64,000 nucleotides of DNA from assembly GCA_018466975.1 (NCBI GenBank), contig CM031562.1, forward strand, positions 4,402,001 through 4,466,000, read 5' to 3'. This document shows, in pieces, positions 23,151 through 33,781 of the stretch (the stretch's first letter is position 1; each line of letters starts with the position of its first letter). Under the pieces are notes generated by a model, which was not told where the DNA came from, did no database searches, and saw nothing but the letters and a program-made list of their open reading frames with translations. The DNA is from Sparassis latifolia (taxonomy: Eukaryota > Basidiomycota > Agaricomycetes > Polyporales > Sparassidaceae). The translations under genes were made by a program, and so were the position numbers.

Positions 23151-23864
23151 CTTTACATAGACAAGGAACGACTTACGAGGATTATATCAGTGCGGATCGT
23201 CCGCGAGAAACAGGACGAAGAGCAAAAACAAGGCGGCACCAGTCGAAGACGCAACAGGTGTCACTGATTCTAGTCTTCCGTGGACCGTGTTGATATGTTC
23301 AAGGTGTCCAAGCTGTTCACAGACTGGAAAGAGCGCTGCTAATGTGCACAGACCTTGTCAGTCCCTTTTACCTCGAAGTTGTCAGTCGTCGCTTTTCTGA
23401 AGTCGAGCTCGTCACGGATCTCTGTGGTGTTGAATTTTGCATGCACTACCGCCAGCAGTTTTTGGCGTTGGCGAATGGTCAGATTTTCAGTGGAATCGGG
23501 CGTGGCTCGGTCGTCTGTGACATCATCGACGCTTTGGCAATTACTCGTCCTAACAAACGAGGTACGTGTTTCTTGCTCTTCAGCTGTGCTGAAGCGTTTC
23601 AGAATAGCCACTACCAGAAATCGCCCCATCCCCATCTCTACTGGATCCTGGAGGCAGTGCATTTTTATAACGGCGTGCTGCGGTTTCTCTCGTGCCAAAA
23701 TTTTTTCTTGCTTTGCTTGGCGACTATTCTGCATCGGACGCATGGCGCGTTCCCTATTGTTTTGTATCTAAGATGATTGTCCTTCTGCTGAAACGTGACG
23801 CCAACATCTCGCCGCTTTCTTGCTGCCGAGGTTGCTGAGTGGCACAAGCGCCGGGCTTTCGAGC

Positions 23865-23871
23865 TATATAA
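23865..23871 (+). promoter_or_regulatory. TATA box of duplicated unit B
   Basis: GAGCTATATAAGACC, identical to copy A, about 65 bases before the ATG at 23934. Confidence 0.6.
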
Positions 23872-24799
23872 GACCGTCCACCAGGTGCAAGCTTTCCCTC
23901 AGTTAAACCCACTCCTCCACACTTCCACTAGACATGAAGAAACGATCTCTGGTATCCCGAATCACCGCTTATGAGCTCTGGACCTCATTCAGACGAACTC
24001 ATCCGCGAACCGCACGCGTTATCTTACGAATGGATGTGCGTTAACTCGACTGTCCGTCTCTTCACTATCTTAATGATTCCATTTTCTGCAGCGCTGACAC
24101 CGGTGGCGTTGAGCACCACGTCAAGGCGAGGCCATTGTGAATGAACATTTCCAGGTGGCAAACGGGTGATTCCTGCACAACGGCCGGATGTTTCGCCTCG
24201 AGTGGCCGGAGGAGGTGGCCGACGCGCGAACCATGCTGATCGCAGGTGCCTCGACCCTATATGCTTCCCAAGGCTCCCGTGGGCCATGGTGGCGCGTCTA
24301 GGAGCGACAGGGGGCCGATGGATGTGGCCAGCCCACTAATGTGCGGCCTGAGCACCCCATCCTATCGTTTGGAGGTGCGAACGAGCAGATCATCATTGGG
24401 TCGTCCCTTTCCCATTTGGCGATCACTCCGAGGATCGGCTACACTCAGCGTTATGCCTATCCTTTACCCACCCAATCTCATACTGTCCTGTGTCCACCTC
24501 TGAGCAGGTCTTCACCACACCGGCCACCTCTATCTTGCCGTAGAAGCGCTGGAACTGAAGTCGAGGACTCGGAGGAGCGCAAGTATTACAAGCATCGCGC
24601 GACCCTCGAAAGTGAAGCCCACCGTCAGAAATATCCCGGTTACAAGTACCAACCTGGATCCCGAAAGGACAAGCGAGCGAAGTGCAATACGAGCCGTAAG
24701 ACCAATCATAGTACGGTCGAGAGGATATCGATATTGCGCGCGGCAGCTGGCAATTTGTTGGGTTCGACGTTCGGCAATTCTTGAAGATCGACGTTGGTT

Positions 24800-24937
24800 G
24801 GTTCTGTCCACTCTGTATCTTCCTCTTGTACCTGGAGAAGATGTTCATCTCCGTATCGGTTCTATCCGCTCTGTAACGTGCATCTTGTACGTTGGAGAAG
24901 GTGTTTGTCTCGGTGTTGGTTCTATCCACTCTGTAAT
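24800..24937 (+). repeat. 3' minisatellite of copy B (three units)
   Basis: Units start at 24800, 24858 and 24918 and match those of copy A. The array existed before the duplication or was homogenised afterwards. Confidence 0.75.
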
Positions 24938-25389
24938 TTGAGCTCTGTACGAGTCTACTTTAAATTTCATGTCAGTAGACGAGCTTGTGTTTCTTAGCAA
25001 TGGAACTTCGGTTGCTCAACTATATAACTATGTAAGTCCGTCTTCCATAATTCTGAGAAAGTCTGCGCCTACTCGGACTTCGACATGAACACGGTCCACG
25101 GAAGGCTATAGAATCAGTGACACTTGATGCATCCTTCGAATTCGGCTGGTGCCGCCCTTTTAGTATGACCAAGTTTGAGCCCCTCTGTGTCTTAAAGCTT
25201 GCTCTTCGTCCTGTTTATCGCCGAAGATCCATGGTTTTGTCCTATCTCACTGACGCACAGAATAACTTCTAAGCATCCATGATCAGACAATCACAAGGCT
25301 GAAGCAATCTTCGCCGGCGCAAGTGAGAGATTCTCGCCGGCCGTTCCTTCTACGCAAAGCACCACGAAACCTTTTTCATTCTCACAGTT

Positions 25390-26088
25390 GGCAGATCCCG
25401 CCAGCTTGAACATGCGGTGAACTTATCTACTTCATCCGCCGGGTGGTTGGGCAGCATGCTAGAGGTGAGTGCCTTCCCCGTGCACACTTTCTTCGAGAGC
25501 AGAGCAAAACCGAATCACAAGCGCGGGTGCGTGGCAGTGCTGTGGCGTTCCCCCAGTCATTCACGGTTCCCGAGAGGTTCCAGGCTAAACGCAAGAGGGA
25601 AACAGCAATGCGGCTGTGCCCCGACGTATGTACGTCATTAGTTGCAACGCGCAGTGTCGTGTCGACACGAGTGCACTGTTTGATGTTACTGGTTCACCGC
25701 AAAAGCGGTCTGACGACACTTTTGGCTGTTTCTTGAGGTCGATGTGGTCTGCACGAAGGCACTAATGCGCCCGATTGGTGACTCGCGAAGCCGGTCCTGG
25801 CAGGGCGCCTGTGCGTTCTTGACAGATACGAATGAGTTTTAGACCCGGTTGCCAGCCGGCTGCGCACAGGTCACCGCCTGGGCATATCGGCCCAAGAAAC
25901 TTGGTCCCAATGCTCCGTCCGTGCTTGTACTGGACGAGATACGAGAACCCACAGGAGTAACTGAGCTCGTCTGCAATGCGTTCCTCCAACTAGACTGTCA
26001 CCTTACTTGCACCAACCTGTAGCCATGGCTATCTCCTGGTTTACACGTGTCGCCTGCTTGCTGCGTCACGGCAGCATACGTATGTCCA
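25390..26088 (-). repeat. Right arm of an inverted duplication
   Basis: Reverse-complement partner of 22418-23150. On the minus strand it is less damaged than the left arm: an open run encodes IADELSYSCGFSYLVQYKHG, RSIGTKFLGPICPGGDLCAA and WQPGLKLIRICQERTG, preceded across a probable intron by AAVTQQAGDTCKPGDSHGY. I do not recognise the family. A possible start is upstream near 26288. Confidence 0.65.
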
Positions 26089-26788
26089 CTCTTCGTATCT
26101 CGCCCGGTCCAATTATCCTCACGCCTCTCTTCGGATACATAGTCTATCTCGTACTGGCTCTCGCCTTCATCCAACGAGTTCTCGCATCGGTCAATTTTGA
26201 CCAGTGCTTCGCCGCCATCCAGAGCAGATCCTACGGACAACTTGCATGAAATTATTTGAACCGATAATTTGTCTACGTTGCTCTGCATTTAGTTTCAGAG
26301 ATCCGATGTCTTTGAGGTGAGTGGTTCTTCCGAATGGTTGTTATCGCGGTTCTGCGGCAGTGATGTAATGAATAGTTTTAACGTACGTTCGCAATGTATA
26401 CGATGTGCTGCTCTTTTTCACGGCTGGTCGACCTTATTTTTATGTTTCGCAGCTAAATACCATCTCCAAGCGGGCGATTTAATTCCCGACTCGACAGCAG
26501 GTTGACACTATCTTATGTTTCGTCTGTAGTCCTCTGGGCACTGCGTGCGCTTGTGGTCGTGCTGCACTCGTGCAGCCCATTCATGTGAATCGAACTATCG
26601 ATCGTTGTGCACCTTTGGATACCCGTGGATGCATTAGCCATTGACCTCTAGGGACTGAAGCTTCAAAATGGCATTGTTTCAAAGCGGATATATTTTGCAA
26701 GCTAGTATTAGGGTTACATCTACATCCACCCTTTTAATGGGTTATTATGCGACAACATTACCATAGAATGAGTGGGAACGCACTTAGT
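26089..26788. other. No supported gene
   Basis: The left 200 bases may be the 5' end of the minus-strand gene of the inverted repeat. The rest shows no coding or RNA signal. Confidence 0.35.
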
Positions 26789-27569
26789 TCACGATTTTGT
26801 GTTGGAACCTACCAGCGGTCGACCTTCCAGATGCTGAGGATCTGCCCAAGTAGCCTGGGCAAGAACAAATGCATTCAAAGTTCTGCAATGGAATTCGGCA
26901 CAAGACGTGACACTCACCAACATAGTAATTCTCTCTTCGCCATCATCACTGACAGTCCGCACGACGGAACCTGGGAGGACGCTCGGGCTGTTCACGAATT
27001 GCGCGACGCTCTCCAGCTTCGCGACATCCACGTTGTAGCGCTTCGCGAGCTTCTCGAGCTCTGCCTGTGTGGTTACGGATTTGCGCTCCTCGAGGAGCTC
27101 TTGCAGCGATGCTGCTAAAAGGCGGTTGTGGGTTGGGTGCGAGGACCGTGCCTCTGCTTCGGACTGCAGGCGAGTCTGTAGGACGTGCTGTGTGTTATCA
27201 GCACCCTGAAATAGCAAGAAAAAAACAGTTGGGCTTCAGTGAAAGAATGGATTGACTACCGAGCGACTCACAAGTCGGAACGTTTGCATGTGGTGGTCGA
27301 CTTTGACCGGCCCCAGCCTGCTCAAGTTAGCGAGGAACTGCGGGTCCTTCGCATCCTGCTCAATATCTCCCGTTAAATTTGACATCAGCTATGCTGCATT
27401 CCCAGAAGTAACCTGGCTGAATACCTTCATTCCGTGTCTCGCTTGCCCGGGGTAGCGTTGGTTTCGCACTCTGAGGAGCCTCGCCCGGGCTTGGTGTTCG
27501 TGCGCCAGCCCATAACGGCTTTTTTGGCTTGGGAAATTGGCGTGTGGCTTTTGACGACGCCCCGCCCAT
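26789..27569 (-). CDS. Conserved fungal protein of unknown function
   Basis: Four exons give an intact protein. Exon 1 starts at ATG 27569 (MGGASSKATRQFPKPKKP), then DIEQDAKDPQFLANLSRLGP and VKVDHHMQTFRL. The large exon encodes NTQHVLQTRLQSEAEARSSH, PTHNRLLAASLQELLEERKS and the helical KYNVDVAKLESVAQFVNSPS-like end. The last exon gives ATWADPQHLEGRPLV and a stop at 26789. Introns are short GT-AG. The N-terminal MGGASS fits an N-myristoylation signal, though a mitochondrial role is also possible. The pattern looks like a widely conserved small fungal protein, but I cannot name it. It is divergent from the reductase gene; the two ATGs are about 190 bases apart. Confidence 0.75.
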
Positions 27570-27762
27570 CTGTTGGATAGTTTCGGTCAGGGTCGTGTGT
27601 ACCACCGCATCTGCACGGTCAATTAAAGAGTCGCGGGAGCTTCATTTAGCGCCCATAGCCCGTCGCGTCAGGTGCTACTGCGCGTCCACGGCTTCGAGGC
27701 TTCGAGTTCGATCCACACTCAGCTGGAGACCTACGTTAGACTAGGTAGGTCGTCGTTCGAAG

Positions 27763-28770
27763 ATGGCGCTCGGTATGTTGGACATTGCACAAGCACAAGC
27801 ATTATACGATGGTTTGTCGAGCTGTTTTTCCCTGCTCAACTAGTCTTATCTGGGCGCGGTAGTGGCCAGGAAGTGGTTCGCAATCGTACCGCCTCTCCAA
27901 GTGCCCATCACTTTCTTCATTGGCGCACCTTTCGGACGGTTCGCGCCAGAGAACGAGAGCATATTTCTCGTGGACGGTGAGTTTTGCAACACTCGACCCA
28001 CTAGTGGCACTTTGACAGTCATCGCAGGCATCAAGGCATGGATTGCCATGGAGCTCGTTGCGCCCATCGCGTTCACCTACACATACCTGCAATCTCCGCT
28101 CTCCCCGACGCATAGTATTCCCCCGCTGACGCTGAGCACACCCGCGACACTCCTCGCCGCCTTCTTCCTGCTGCACTACCTGAACCGCTCTCTCGTCTCG
28201 CCGCTGCGCTCCCCCGCGCGCTCCAAGTCACACATCATCGTCCCCCTCTTCGCCATCGTTTTCAACGTTGTGAACGGCTGTCTCATGGGCACGTACCTCT
28301 CGTCGCCCGGCGCGCAGACTTTCCTCGCTGAAGCCTTTGCGCGCCCGCTCTTCTGGCTCGGCGTCGGCATGTGGGCCGCGGGATTAGCGGGCAACGTCCT
28401 GCATGACGAGGTGCTCCTCGATATTCGGCGGAAGGCCAAGGCGAAGGGTAAGGCCCGCGAGAGCATAGGGGACGGGAAGAACAAGCAGGAGTACTACGCC
28501 ATTCCTCACGGGTACCTCTACAGCCTCATCTCGTACCCTAACTACTTCTGCGAGTGGTGCGAGTGGCTCGGATTCGCGCTCGCTGCAGCTCCGCTGCCGT
28601 CGTTTGCGTCGGGTACAGCGCTCATGGCGACGCTCAGCCCCCCGTATTTATTCTTCCTTTCAGAATTATCCGTCATGCTCCCGCGCGCCTACAGGGGCCA
28701 CCAGTGGTATCGTAGCCGTTTTCCGGACTATCCGAAAGAGAGGAAGGCTGTCATTCCGTTCCTGTTCTGA
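27763..28770 (+). CDS. Steroid 5-alpha-reductase family protein
   Basis: The best model has a 10-base first coding exon (27763-27772), an intron to 27862 with a GTATGT donor, exon 27863-27976, an intron at 27977-28027 and a last exon to 28770, for 288 residues. The second intron is 51 bases and open, so retention would keep the frame. The protein is multi-pass, and its C-terminal third holds the family signature: KQEYYAIPHGYLYSLISYPN followed by YFCEWCEWLGF, with Tyr, Pro, Asn and Glu residues typical of 3-oxo-5-alpha-steroid 4-dehydrogenases that bind NADPH. In fungi such enzymes reduce polyprenol, enoyl or sterol substrates in the ER; the substrate here is unknown. The ATG is uncertain because the first exon is so short. 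Confidence 0.85.
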
Positions 28771-29025
28771 GCATATGTGACTTTTAGCCTGTAATTCGGA
28801 GAAATATCCATGGACACTCAGTTACTTAGGCCCTGCAACCTGCGCAGGCATGCGTCGTTCTCTATAAATGTAGCACCTCATAAGTAGAACAATGTGCATC
28901 GACGTGAGACAGGAGTTAATGCAGAGCATGAAGCCCGCGAATGGTATTGTAGTCCGTGCGTCTAACCCCACCTGACCCTAGCTACAATATGTCGACGACA
29001 AAACTCTAGCATCCGCGCCCATAGA
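28771..29025. other. Convergent 3' flanks
   Basis: The 255-base space between two convergent stops holds both 3' untranslated regions. No further gene. Confidence 0.5.
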
Positions 29026-29910
29026 CTACTTGTGTCCACCGTAGCGTACTTTCCGTCCAATATCGAAAGGGATATACTTGTACTTAATCATATGTCTGAA
29101 AACCAACATGAGTGCAGTGTACGCACGGCAAATACGTAACACGTACTGTATTTGTCTGCGCATGGTAAGTGCGAACAGGACGAAGAAGTAGATGAGCAGG
29201 ATCGGCCAGTACACGGGTACGTCGAAGACCTGTGAGAGAGAGCAGAACAGCGCAATCACCGTCGCGCGCGTCGCAGACAACCTGAGTAACGACAGACCCA
29301 CCAGCTGTCAGCCCCCCGAACGCGTCATAGAATACGAGACGTACCAGAACTGCCACTCTGGCAGGCGCCGCACGAACGGTCGGAACTCATCGTCCCGCTG
29401 AGACGGCAGGGTGGGCGTGTGCTCGCCGCCTTCCTCGATCTCGTCTGCCATGAGGTCATCCTCGAGAGAGGGGTCGAATTTGGGCTGCAGGAACGCAAGC
29501 AGAAGGTTCAGGAGGTATATCGCGTAGGCATCTGGATTGTGCAATTTGGAGTTAATAGTGTTGCTGTGGAGAGAACTGAGAGTACGCACAGCATACTGTG
29601 AACGGGTCGGCAGGGGTGATACATTGAGTGAGACAACGTCAATCCTTGCATAGCATGAAACTGACCAATATACCACTGTAACCCACGTAATACTTCCTCA
29701 GTTTCTCCACATCACAGTACACAAAAAACGACTCACCCCTTGTACCACAAAGATCCTCAATATAAACAGCAAGAGCAGCCCCGCAAAGCTGAGCCATCGG
29801 TAGAGCACGAAGGGCGTCACCCGGTCGAGGATTTGCTGGTACTGCCGTTGCACACGGCTGTACTGTAACGATAAAGATGCGGGGGCGCCTGGCTCTGACG
29901 AGGACATCAT
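29026..29910 (-). CDS. RER1: RER1, Golgi-to-ER retrieval receptor
   Basis: Five exons (29910-29737, 29675-29666, 29531-29345, 29281-29147, 29095-29026) give 191 residues, the usual RER1 length. Motifs include [32 protein letters not shown], a Glu/Asp-rich loop, [15 protein letters not shown] and [23 protein letters not shown]1 is a four-pass Golgi membrane protein that returns escaped ER proteins by recognising polar residues in their membrane segments; it travels in COPI vesicles. The start is the first of two adjacent ATGs; the frame extends upstream only from a non-ATG codon. Exon 2 is a 10-base microexon (TGGTATATTG) encoding WYI, needed to link VVQG to DAYAIYLLN. Confidence 0.93.
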
Positions 29911-30959
29911 TTTGGGCGCGAGGGAGGGCGGCGATGCTGAGAGCCGTGAAGGTCGTGTCCGGTGTGCTGAACTGTCCAGTTGCAAAACTCAGGGACTTCT
30001 GCGGCGCGGCATTGGCCGAGCGGAGATCAAAAGATTAAGGCTACATAGATAAGACCGTCGCCCTCGATCGATCATTTCGAGGCGAATTAAACTTCGGCGA
30101 CATACACAAATGTAGAGGTCTGAGCGAGGATAGCACCCTGCCTCAGGTACAGGACGGTGGAACATGATTGTCCGACAATAATGCTATACGAAAATTACAG
30201 AAAACAAAGGACAAAAGCAGAGACAAGACTTGGATCAATTTACGGAAAACGGAGAGCGAAGTGCACGAGTGTAGGAAGTGCCATGCCATGCTGCCAGACT
30301 CAGACAGCCGTCGCCATTGATGAGCAGTTGAGTTAAGAACGTTAGAACAACATAGCCGCCACAGACAAGATTCTCAGATTCCATGATTTGGATACGACAA
30401 ACGAGCTAGACAAACCAGCGAGCGAAAAGAGAACTGCCATAGTCAATGTCAAGACTGTCACAGCCAGAAGAGGAAGCCTCAGGTGTCACCGCGACAAGCC
30501 GGCCAGTCCATTCGTCACCGTCAAGTGAAACATAGAGCCGGTGTTGCCAGTGTTCTTAACCAGAGGCCACAGAGCTCATATATGGAACGCAGAGTCGAAC
30601 GCGATAGTCGAGTCGCCAGAACAAAACTCGAAAATTGCAGAAGTAGCGCCGCCCTGTCGGCAATCCACTTTGAGCAAGCGGATGTCAACAACCAACATCA
30701 ATAGTATCCTCGGAAAGCCCATGGTAACAAGGCGAGCGTAAATTTCCTGCTCCCTGCTCATGCAGGAGGCTCTAATCAGGCAGAAAGAAAAGATGGCGGC
30801 ATTGAATCAGACTTACCATCCTTTTCCGCCGCCCTCGAACAGCATTGCCGTTTCGAGGTTGGCAAACAATCGCAGCGGTCGAAATGTATTCTTGCTCCTA
30901 CTGCGGCGGCAACTTCAAGAAGGAATCATGTAATGAGATGAGATGAAAAAGAAGTGATA
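29911..30959. other. No supported gene
   Basis: Promoter side of RER1, then about 900 bases with only short frames. No motif or repeat beyond weak similarity in style to the array region on its right. Confidence 0.4.
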
Positions 30960-31078
30960 CTTGAAGTTCGGCGCGAGTTGGTTTCCCCCGCTGCCAGGAA
31001 GCAACGAGGTACTTATCCCGAGGACCACGTAAAGGTCCGCGCCCGGACAGTGCCTGCACCACAAGCGCTGCCCGCCCT
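30960..31078. repeat. Dispersed ~115-bp repeat, copy 1
   Basis: Begins TCGGCGCGAGTTGGTTTCCC, has CTTATCCCGAGGACCACGTA and AGGTCCGCGCCCGGACAG, and ends CCCTCGGG. It matches copy 2 at about nine of ten positions. On the plus strand it has weak tRNA-like A-box (GGCGCGAGTTGG) and B-box (GGTCCGCGCC) matches. On the minus strand it reads GADLYVVLGISTSLLPGSGG. Confidence 0.8.
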
Positions 31079-31189
31079 CGGGAAAAAAACGACGCACCTG
31101 TGGATATAGCGGTCTTGTCGTGATTATACCTTTAATCAGTGTGAAAGCGGACGAGCGCAGCACATCACCCAACTCGAGACAAGAGAACT

Positions 31190-31830
31190 CTCACCAAGTA
31201 AAAAAGCGTAGTCGATTGACAACGGCGTTCATGCCAAATGCGTCTACGTTCAACTAACATGTCAAAGCAGCCACACACTCGCCGAACTAAAGTGGAGGGA
31301 GCCTCCCCACACAGTGGAAATGGATCATTTAATCGCTGCGACGTCGCATACTATGACTCGTGAATTCGTTCTGAGAGAAATCAAACGAAACAAATATGAT
31401 ATCATGCCACAACGCTCACCGACATATGACAGCCGCCAGAGAGACAAGCACAAATAGCAAACGAGGCACACTTTGCAGATTATTAACGGAAAAGCAGAGT
31501 AGCAATGAACCGTCGCCTAAGAGTCGCCACAGACCAGTTGCCGAGACTCGAGCGTCGGCGCTCAAGAGCCGTGTCGCCAGAGTAGATTTGACCCAGCGAT
31601 TGTTGACTCACCTTTACACATAGCGTTGTCGCCAAAGTCGATACCAGCCATTGTCAACTTACCTGCCCATAAACCAGAACCAGTACGCACAAGGGGCCGC
31701 AGTATCGTGTCGCCAGAGAAAGTGTAGCCCAGACAAGATATACGAATACTCACCCGGCACCACCAGCACCTACGCTCACAGCGTCGCAGCTATACCAAAA
31801 GTTAGCCAGAATTAAGATAGCTCACCTTAC
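31190..31830 (-). other. Array of splice-donor-like units on the minus strand
   Basis: Minus-strand GTGAGT, GTAAGT or GTGAGC donors recur (for example near 31393, 31612, 31664, 31755 and 31825), several followed 20-40 bases later by TCTGGCGACA or TTTGGCGACA. No continuous coding frame links them. They may be duplicated intron-exon units of a decayed minus-strand gene or part of an untranslated RNA. Confidence 0.35.
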
Positions 31831-32256
31831 ATGGGGCCACATGGTATCCTCCGGCGAATCCGTCTCCTCTTGACGACAACCGCAAGGCGAGCGCAAACCG
31901 TCAACCAACGTCGAGCAACAAGCAGCCTGCCGACCAGACACGGGGAGCTCTACAGTGCGCGGAGGCAACGAGTGCCGTCATCAGACCGCACCGGGTCGTT
32001 CCGTCGGTCTCCTTCGAGGAAGGGCGCAGTGTGTATGCTCCTTACGCGACGTTGGCTGGCAGTTTACATTCACCATGCGGCAGGGACGGCGACGGCCATC
32101 CTCAGTCTGGGCGGACAACCATTGGTCAGTGAACGAGATAACACAAAGAAGAGCGCACCTTCATTTCGAGCCAGACATCCATGATCAAAAATAAATGTCT
32201 GGAAGGCCGGAGAATAGTCAGCCAAACAGTGATGCATAGAACTGGAAGCAAACCAC

Positions 32257-32373
32257 GATTCGGCGCGAGTTGGTTTCCCCCGCCACCCGGAGGCAACGGG
32301 GTACTTATCCCGAGGACCACGTAAAGGTCCGCGCCCGGACAGCGCTGCATCGTAAGTGCTGCCCGTCCTCGGG
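32257..32373. repeat. Dispersed ~115-bp repeat, copy 2
   Basis: Same orientation and internal order as copy 1; on the minus strand it reads GADLYVVLGISTPLPPGGGG. It is followed by the same GCACCTG sequence as copy 1, a few bases on. Confidence 0.8.
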
Positions 32374-32499
32374 ACGCACCTGATATGATTGAGGGTATTT
32401 GAACGCGCTTATCTGGCGACCCTGCACAACATTATTAGTCAAAGTGCAGACAAAACGAAATTGCTGCAAATCTCACCTTCTCTTGCATTGGGGACAACC

Positions 32500-33035
32500 G
32501 CACTGCAAGGCTAGCACAAACTGCAACCAACATCGACCGAAAAGCGACCTGCCGACCAGTCACAGAAAGCCATTGTGGTGCGCAGAGGGCAAAAAATGCC
32601 CGCATCATTGCGCACCGGCTCTCCATCGATCTCGCCCTTCAGAAGAGTTTACAGCGTCAAACCCCTCGCCGATGCCGACCGTCGACAGCTTGCACTAGAC
32701 TGCAGTCAACAAAACCCACGAGAGCGATCACTGTCGACCAGTCACGGAAACCGTCGTGCAGCATCATCGCTGCACTCCAGTACATCGTCGGTCTCACCCT
32801 TGGAGAGGCTTTGCAGGATACACTCATCGCCGATTCTGAGCAACAGCTTGTGCTCGCCTGCAGTCGACATAGAACGAAAGGTGACCTGCCGACCAGCCAC
32901 AGGGTGCAGAAGGCAGAAAAATGCCCAAATCATTGCACACTGGTCTGTGATGATCTCGCTCTTCTGAAGGGTTTACAGGGTCCATACGCTAGTCGCCGAT
33001 GCTGAGGAACAGTTTGTGCTAGCCTTGCAGACGGG
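32500..33035. repeat. Degenerate ~170-bp tandem repeat, about three units
   Basis: Units share GCACTAGACTGCAGTC or GCTAGCACAAACTGCA-like starts, CGACCTGCCGACCAG(T/C)CAC, TGCCC(G/A)(C/A)ATCATTGC and CTCGCCGATGCTGA-type ends. They are seen at about 32500-32690, 32690-32850 and 32850-33020. A more distant relative at about 31860-32050 shares GACAACCGCA, CCTGCCGACCAGACAC and a GGTCTCC region. Confidence 0.65.
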
Positions 33036-33088
33036 ATGGCGATAATCCGAGCGAACCTACAAAGAGTTGTTAGTGCGAAAGAATTTGA

Positions 33089-33781
33089 TTAAGCGCACGT
33101 CGGGCTATCGACGGCGGTCTTGGAATGGAACGGCAAAATATTAGTCCACGAACTATAGAGGAACAAACCAAAAGACACACCTTGGATTTCAGATTGCGTT
33201 CGAGGTTGGCGCGAGTTGGTTTCGCCCGTCGCACAAGGGCGACGGGGTACTCGTCCCGGGGACCACAAAGAGGTCCGCGCCAGCCCCCGGGGGGTTCGGT
33301 CCACGCGATTGTCGCCCAGCGTCACGAAGACAAAAGGAATGAAAAAAGGAGCAGAGGAATGGGAAGTGGAAAAAGTAGAAGCTATGTTGCCCAGTCCCAC
33401 AGAAGAGGGCCAGAGAAGAGTTTGTCGCCAGAGCGAGTGTTTCGCATGCGTCAGAGGAAAAGAATGAAGCTGAGACCCGCCCACTGCCCACCCGTCGCCA
33501 GAAAAAAAGAAAAGAAGCCCAGTGTTGGTATGGCCACATTGGTGGCCACCATCGCCGAGGCTGAAGTGAGTCCATTCAACGCCGGAGAAGTCGCGCCGTT
33601 GTGTTGCCCAATCTGGGGATACCGCTCGTCGACCAGGAGGGAGCCCAGTCCAACTTACTAGTGACATGTTGAAAAACACTGGAGTGACCTGCCACGTGGA
33701 TGGGCGACCGTTGAGTACAGACAGTGGACAACGACGTCGGAGACGACTTGCCTTTGTTCTTGAACCCTCAGTCGGGGTCAT
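33089..33781 (-). CDS. Hypothetical open frame of 230 codons
   Basis: Open from ATG at 33781 to a stop at 33089, with the frame also open upstream of the ATG to 33898. No family is recognised, composition is low in typical core residues, and dispersed repeat copy 3 lies inside it. A TATA-like TATAAATA on the minus strand at 33984-33991 lies about 200 bases upstream. It may be a real orphan transcript or chance. Confidence 0.25.
   Translation of the reverse strand: MTPTEGSRTKASRLRRRCPLSVLNGRPSTWQVTPVFFNMSLVSWTGLPPGRRAVSPDWATQRRDFSGVEWTHFSLGDGGHQCGHTNTGLLFFFSGDGWAVGGSQLHSFPLTHAKHSLWRQTLLWPSSVGLGNIASTFSTSHSSAPFFIPFVFVTLGDNRVDRTPRGLARTSLWSPGRVPRRPCATGETNSRQPRTQSEIQGVSFGLFLYSSWTNILPFHSKTAVDSPTCA
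33205..33290. repeat. Dispersed repeat, copy 3 (more diverged, shorter)
   Basis: Shares GGCGCGAGTTGGTTTC, GGGGTACT, CCCGGGGACCAC and GAGGTCCGCGCC in the same spacing as copies 1 and 2. The right part is lost or replaced by a G/C run. Confidence 0.7.

Larger units (their letters stand above)
23395..25030 (+). pseudogene. Duplicated transcription unit, copy B, with HMG-box remnant
   Basis: The unit shows a TATA box (23865-23871), ATG at 23934, an intron at 24036-24091 and 3' tandem repeats. Relative to copy A, one base differs just after the ATG, so the shared NDLWYPESPLMSSGPHSDEL is out of frame with it. Near 24560-24690 an open segment encodes EERKYYKHRATLESEAHRQK followed by YPGYKYQPGSRKDK. 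That is the third helix and basic tail of an HMG box as found in fungal MATA-HMG/Ste11-like regulators. The first two helices are not found in frame. It is probably a pseudogene or an unusual multi-exon HMG protein. Confidence 0.55.

Noticed and set aside
27620..27730. GAGTTCGATCCACACTC considered as the T-arm of a tRNA gene
   Set aside because: No matching acceptor stem, D-arm or anticodon arm upstream.
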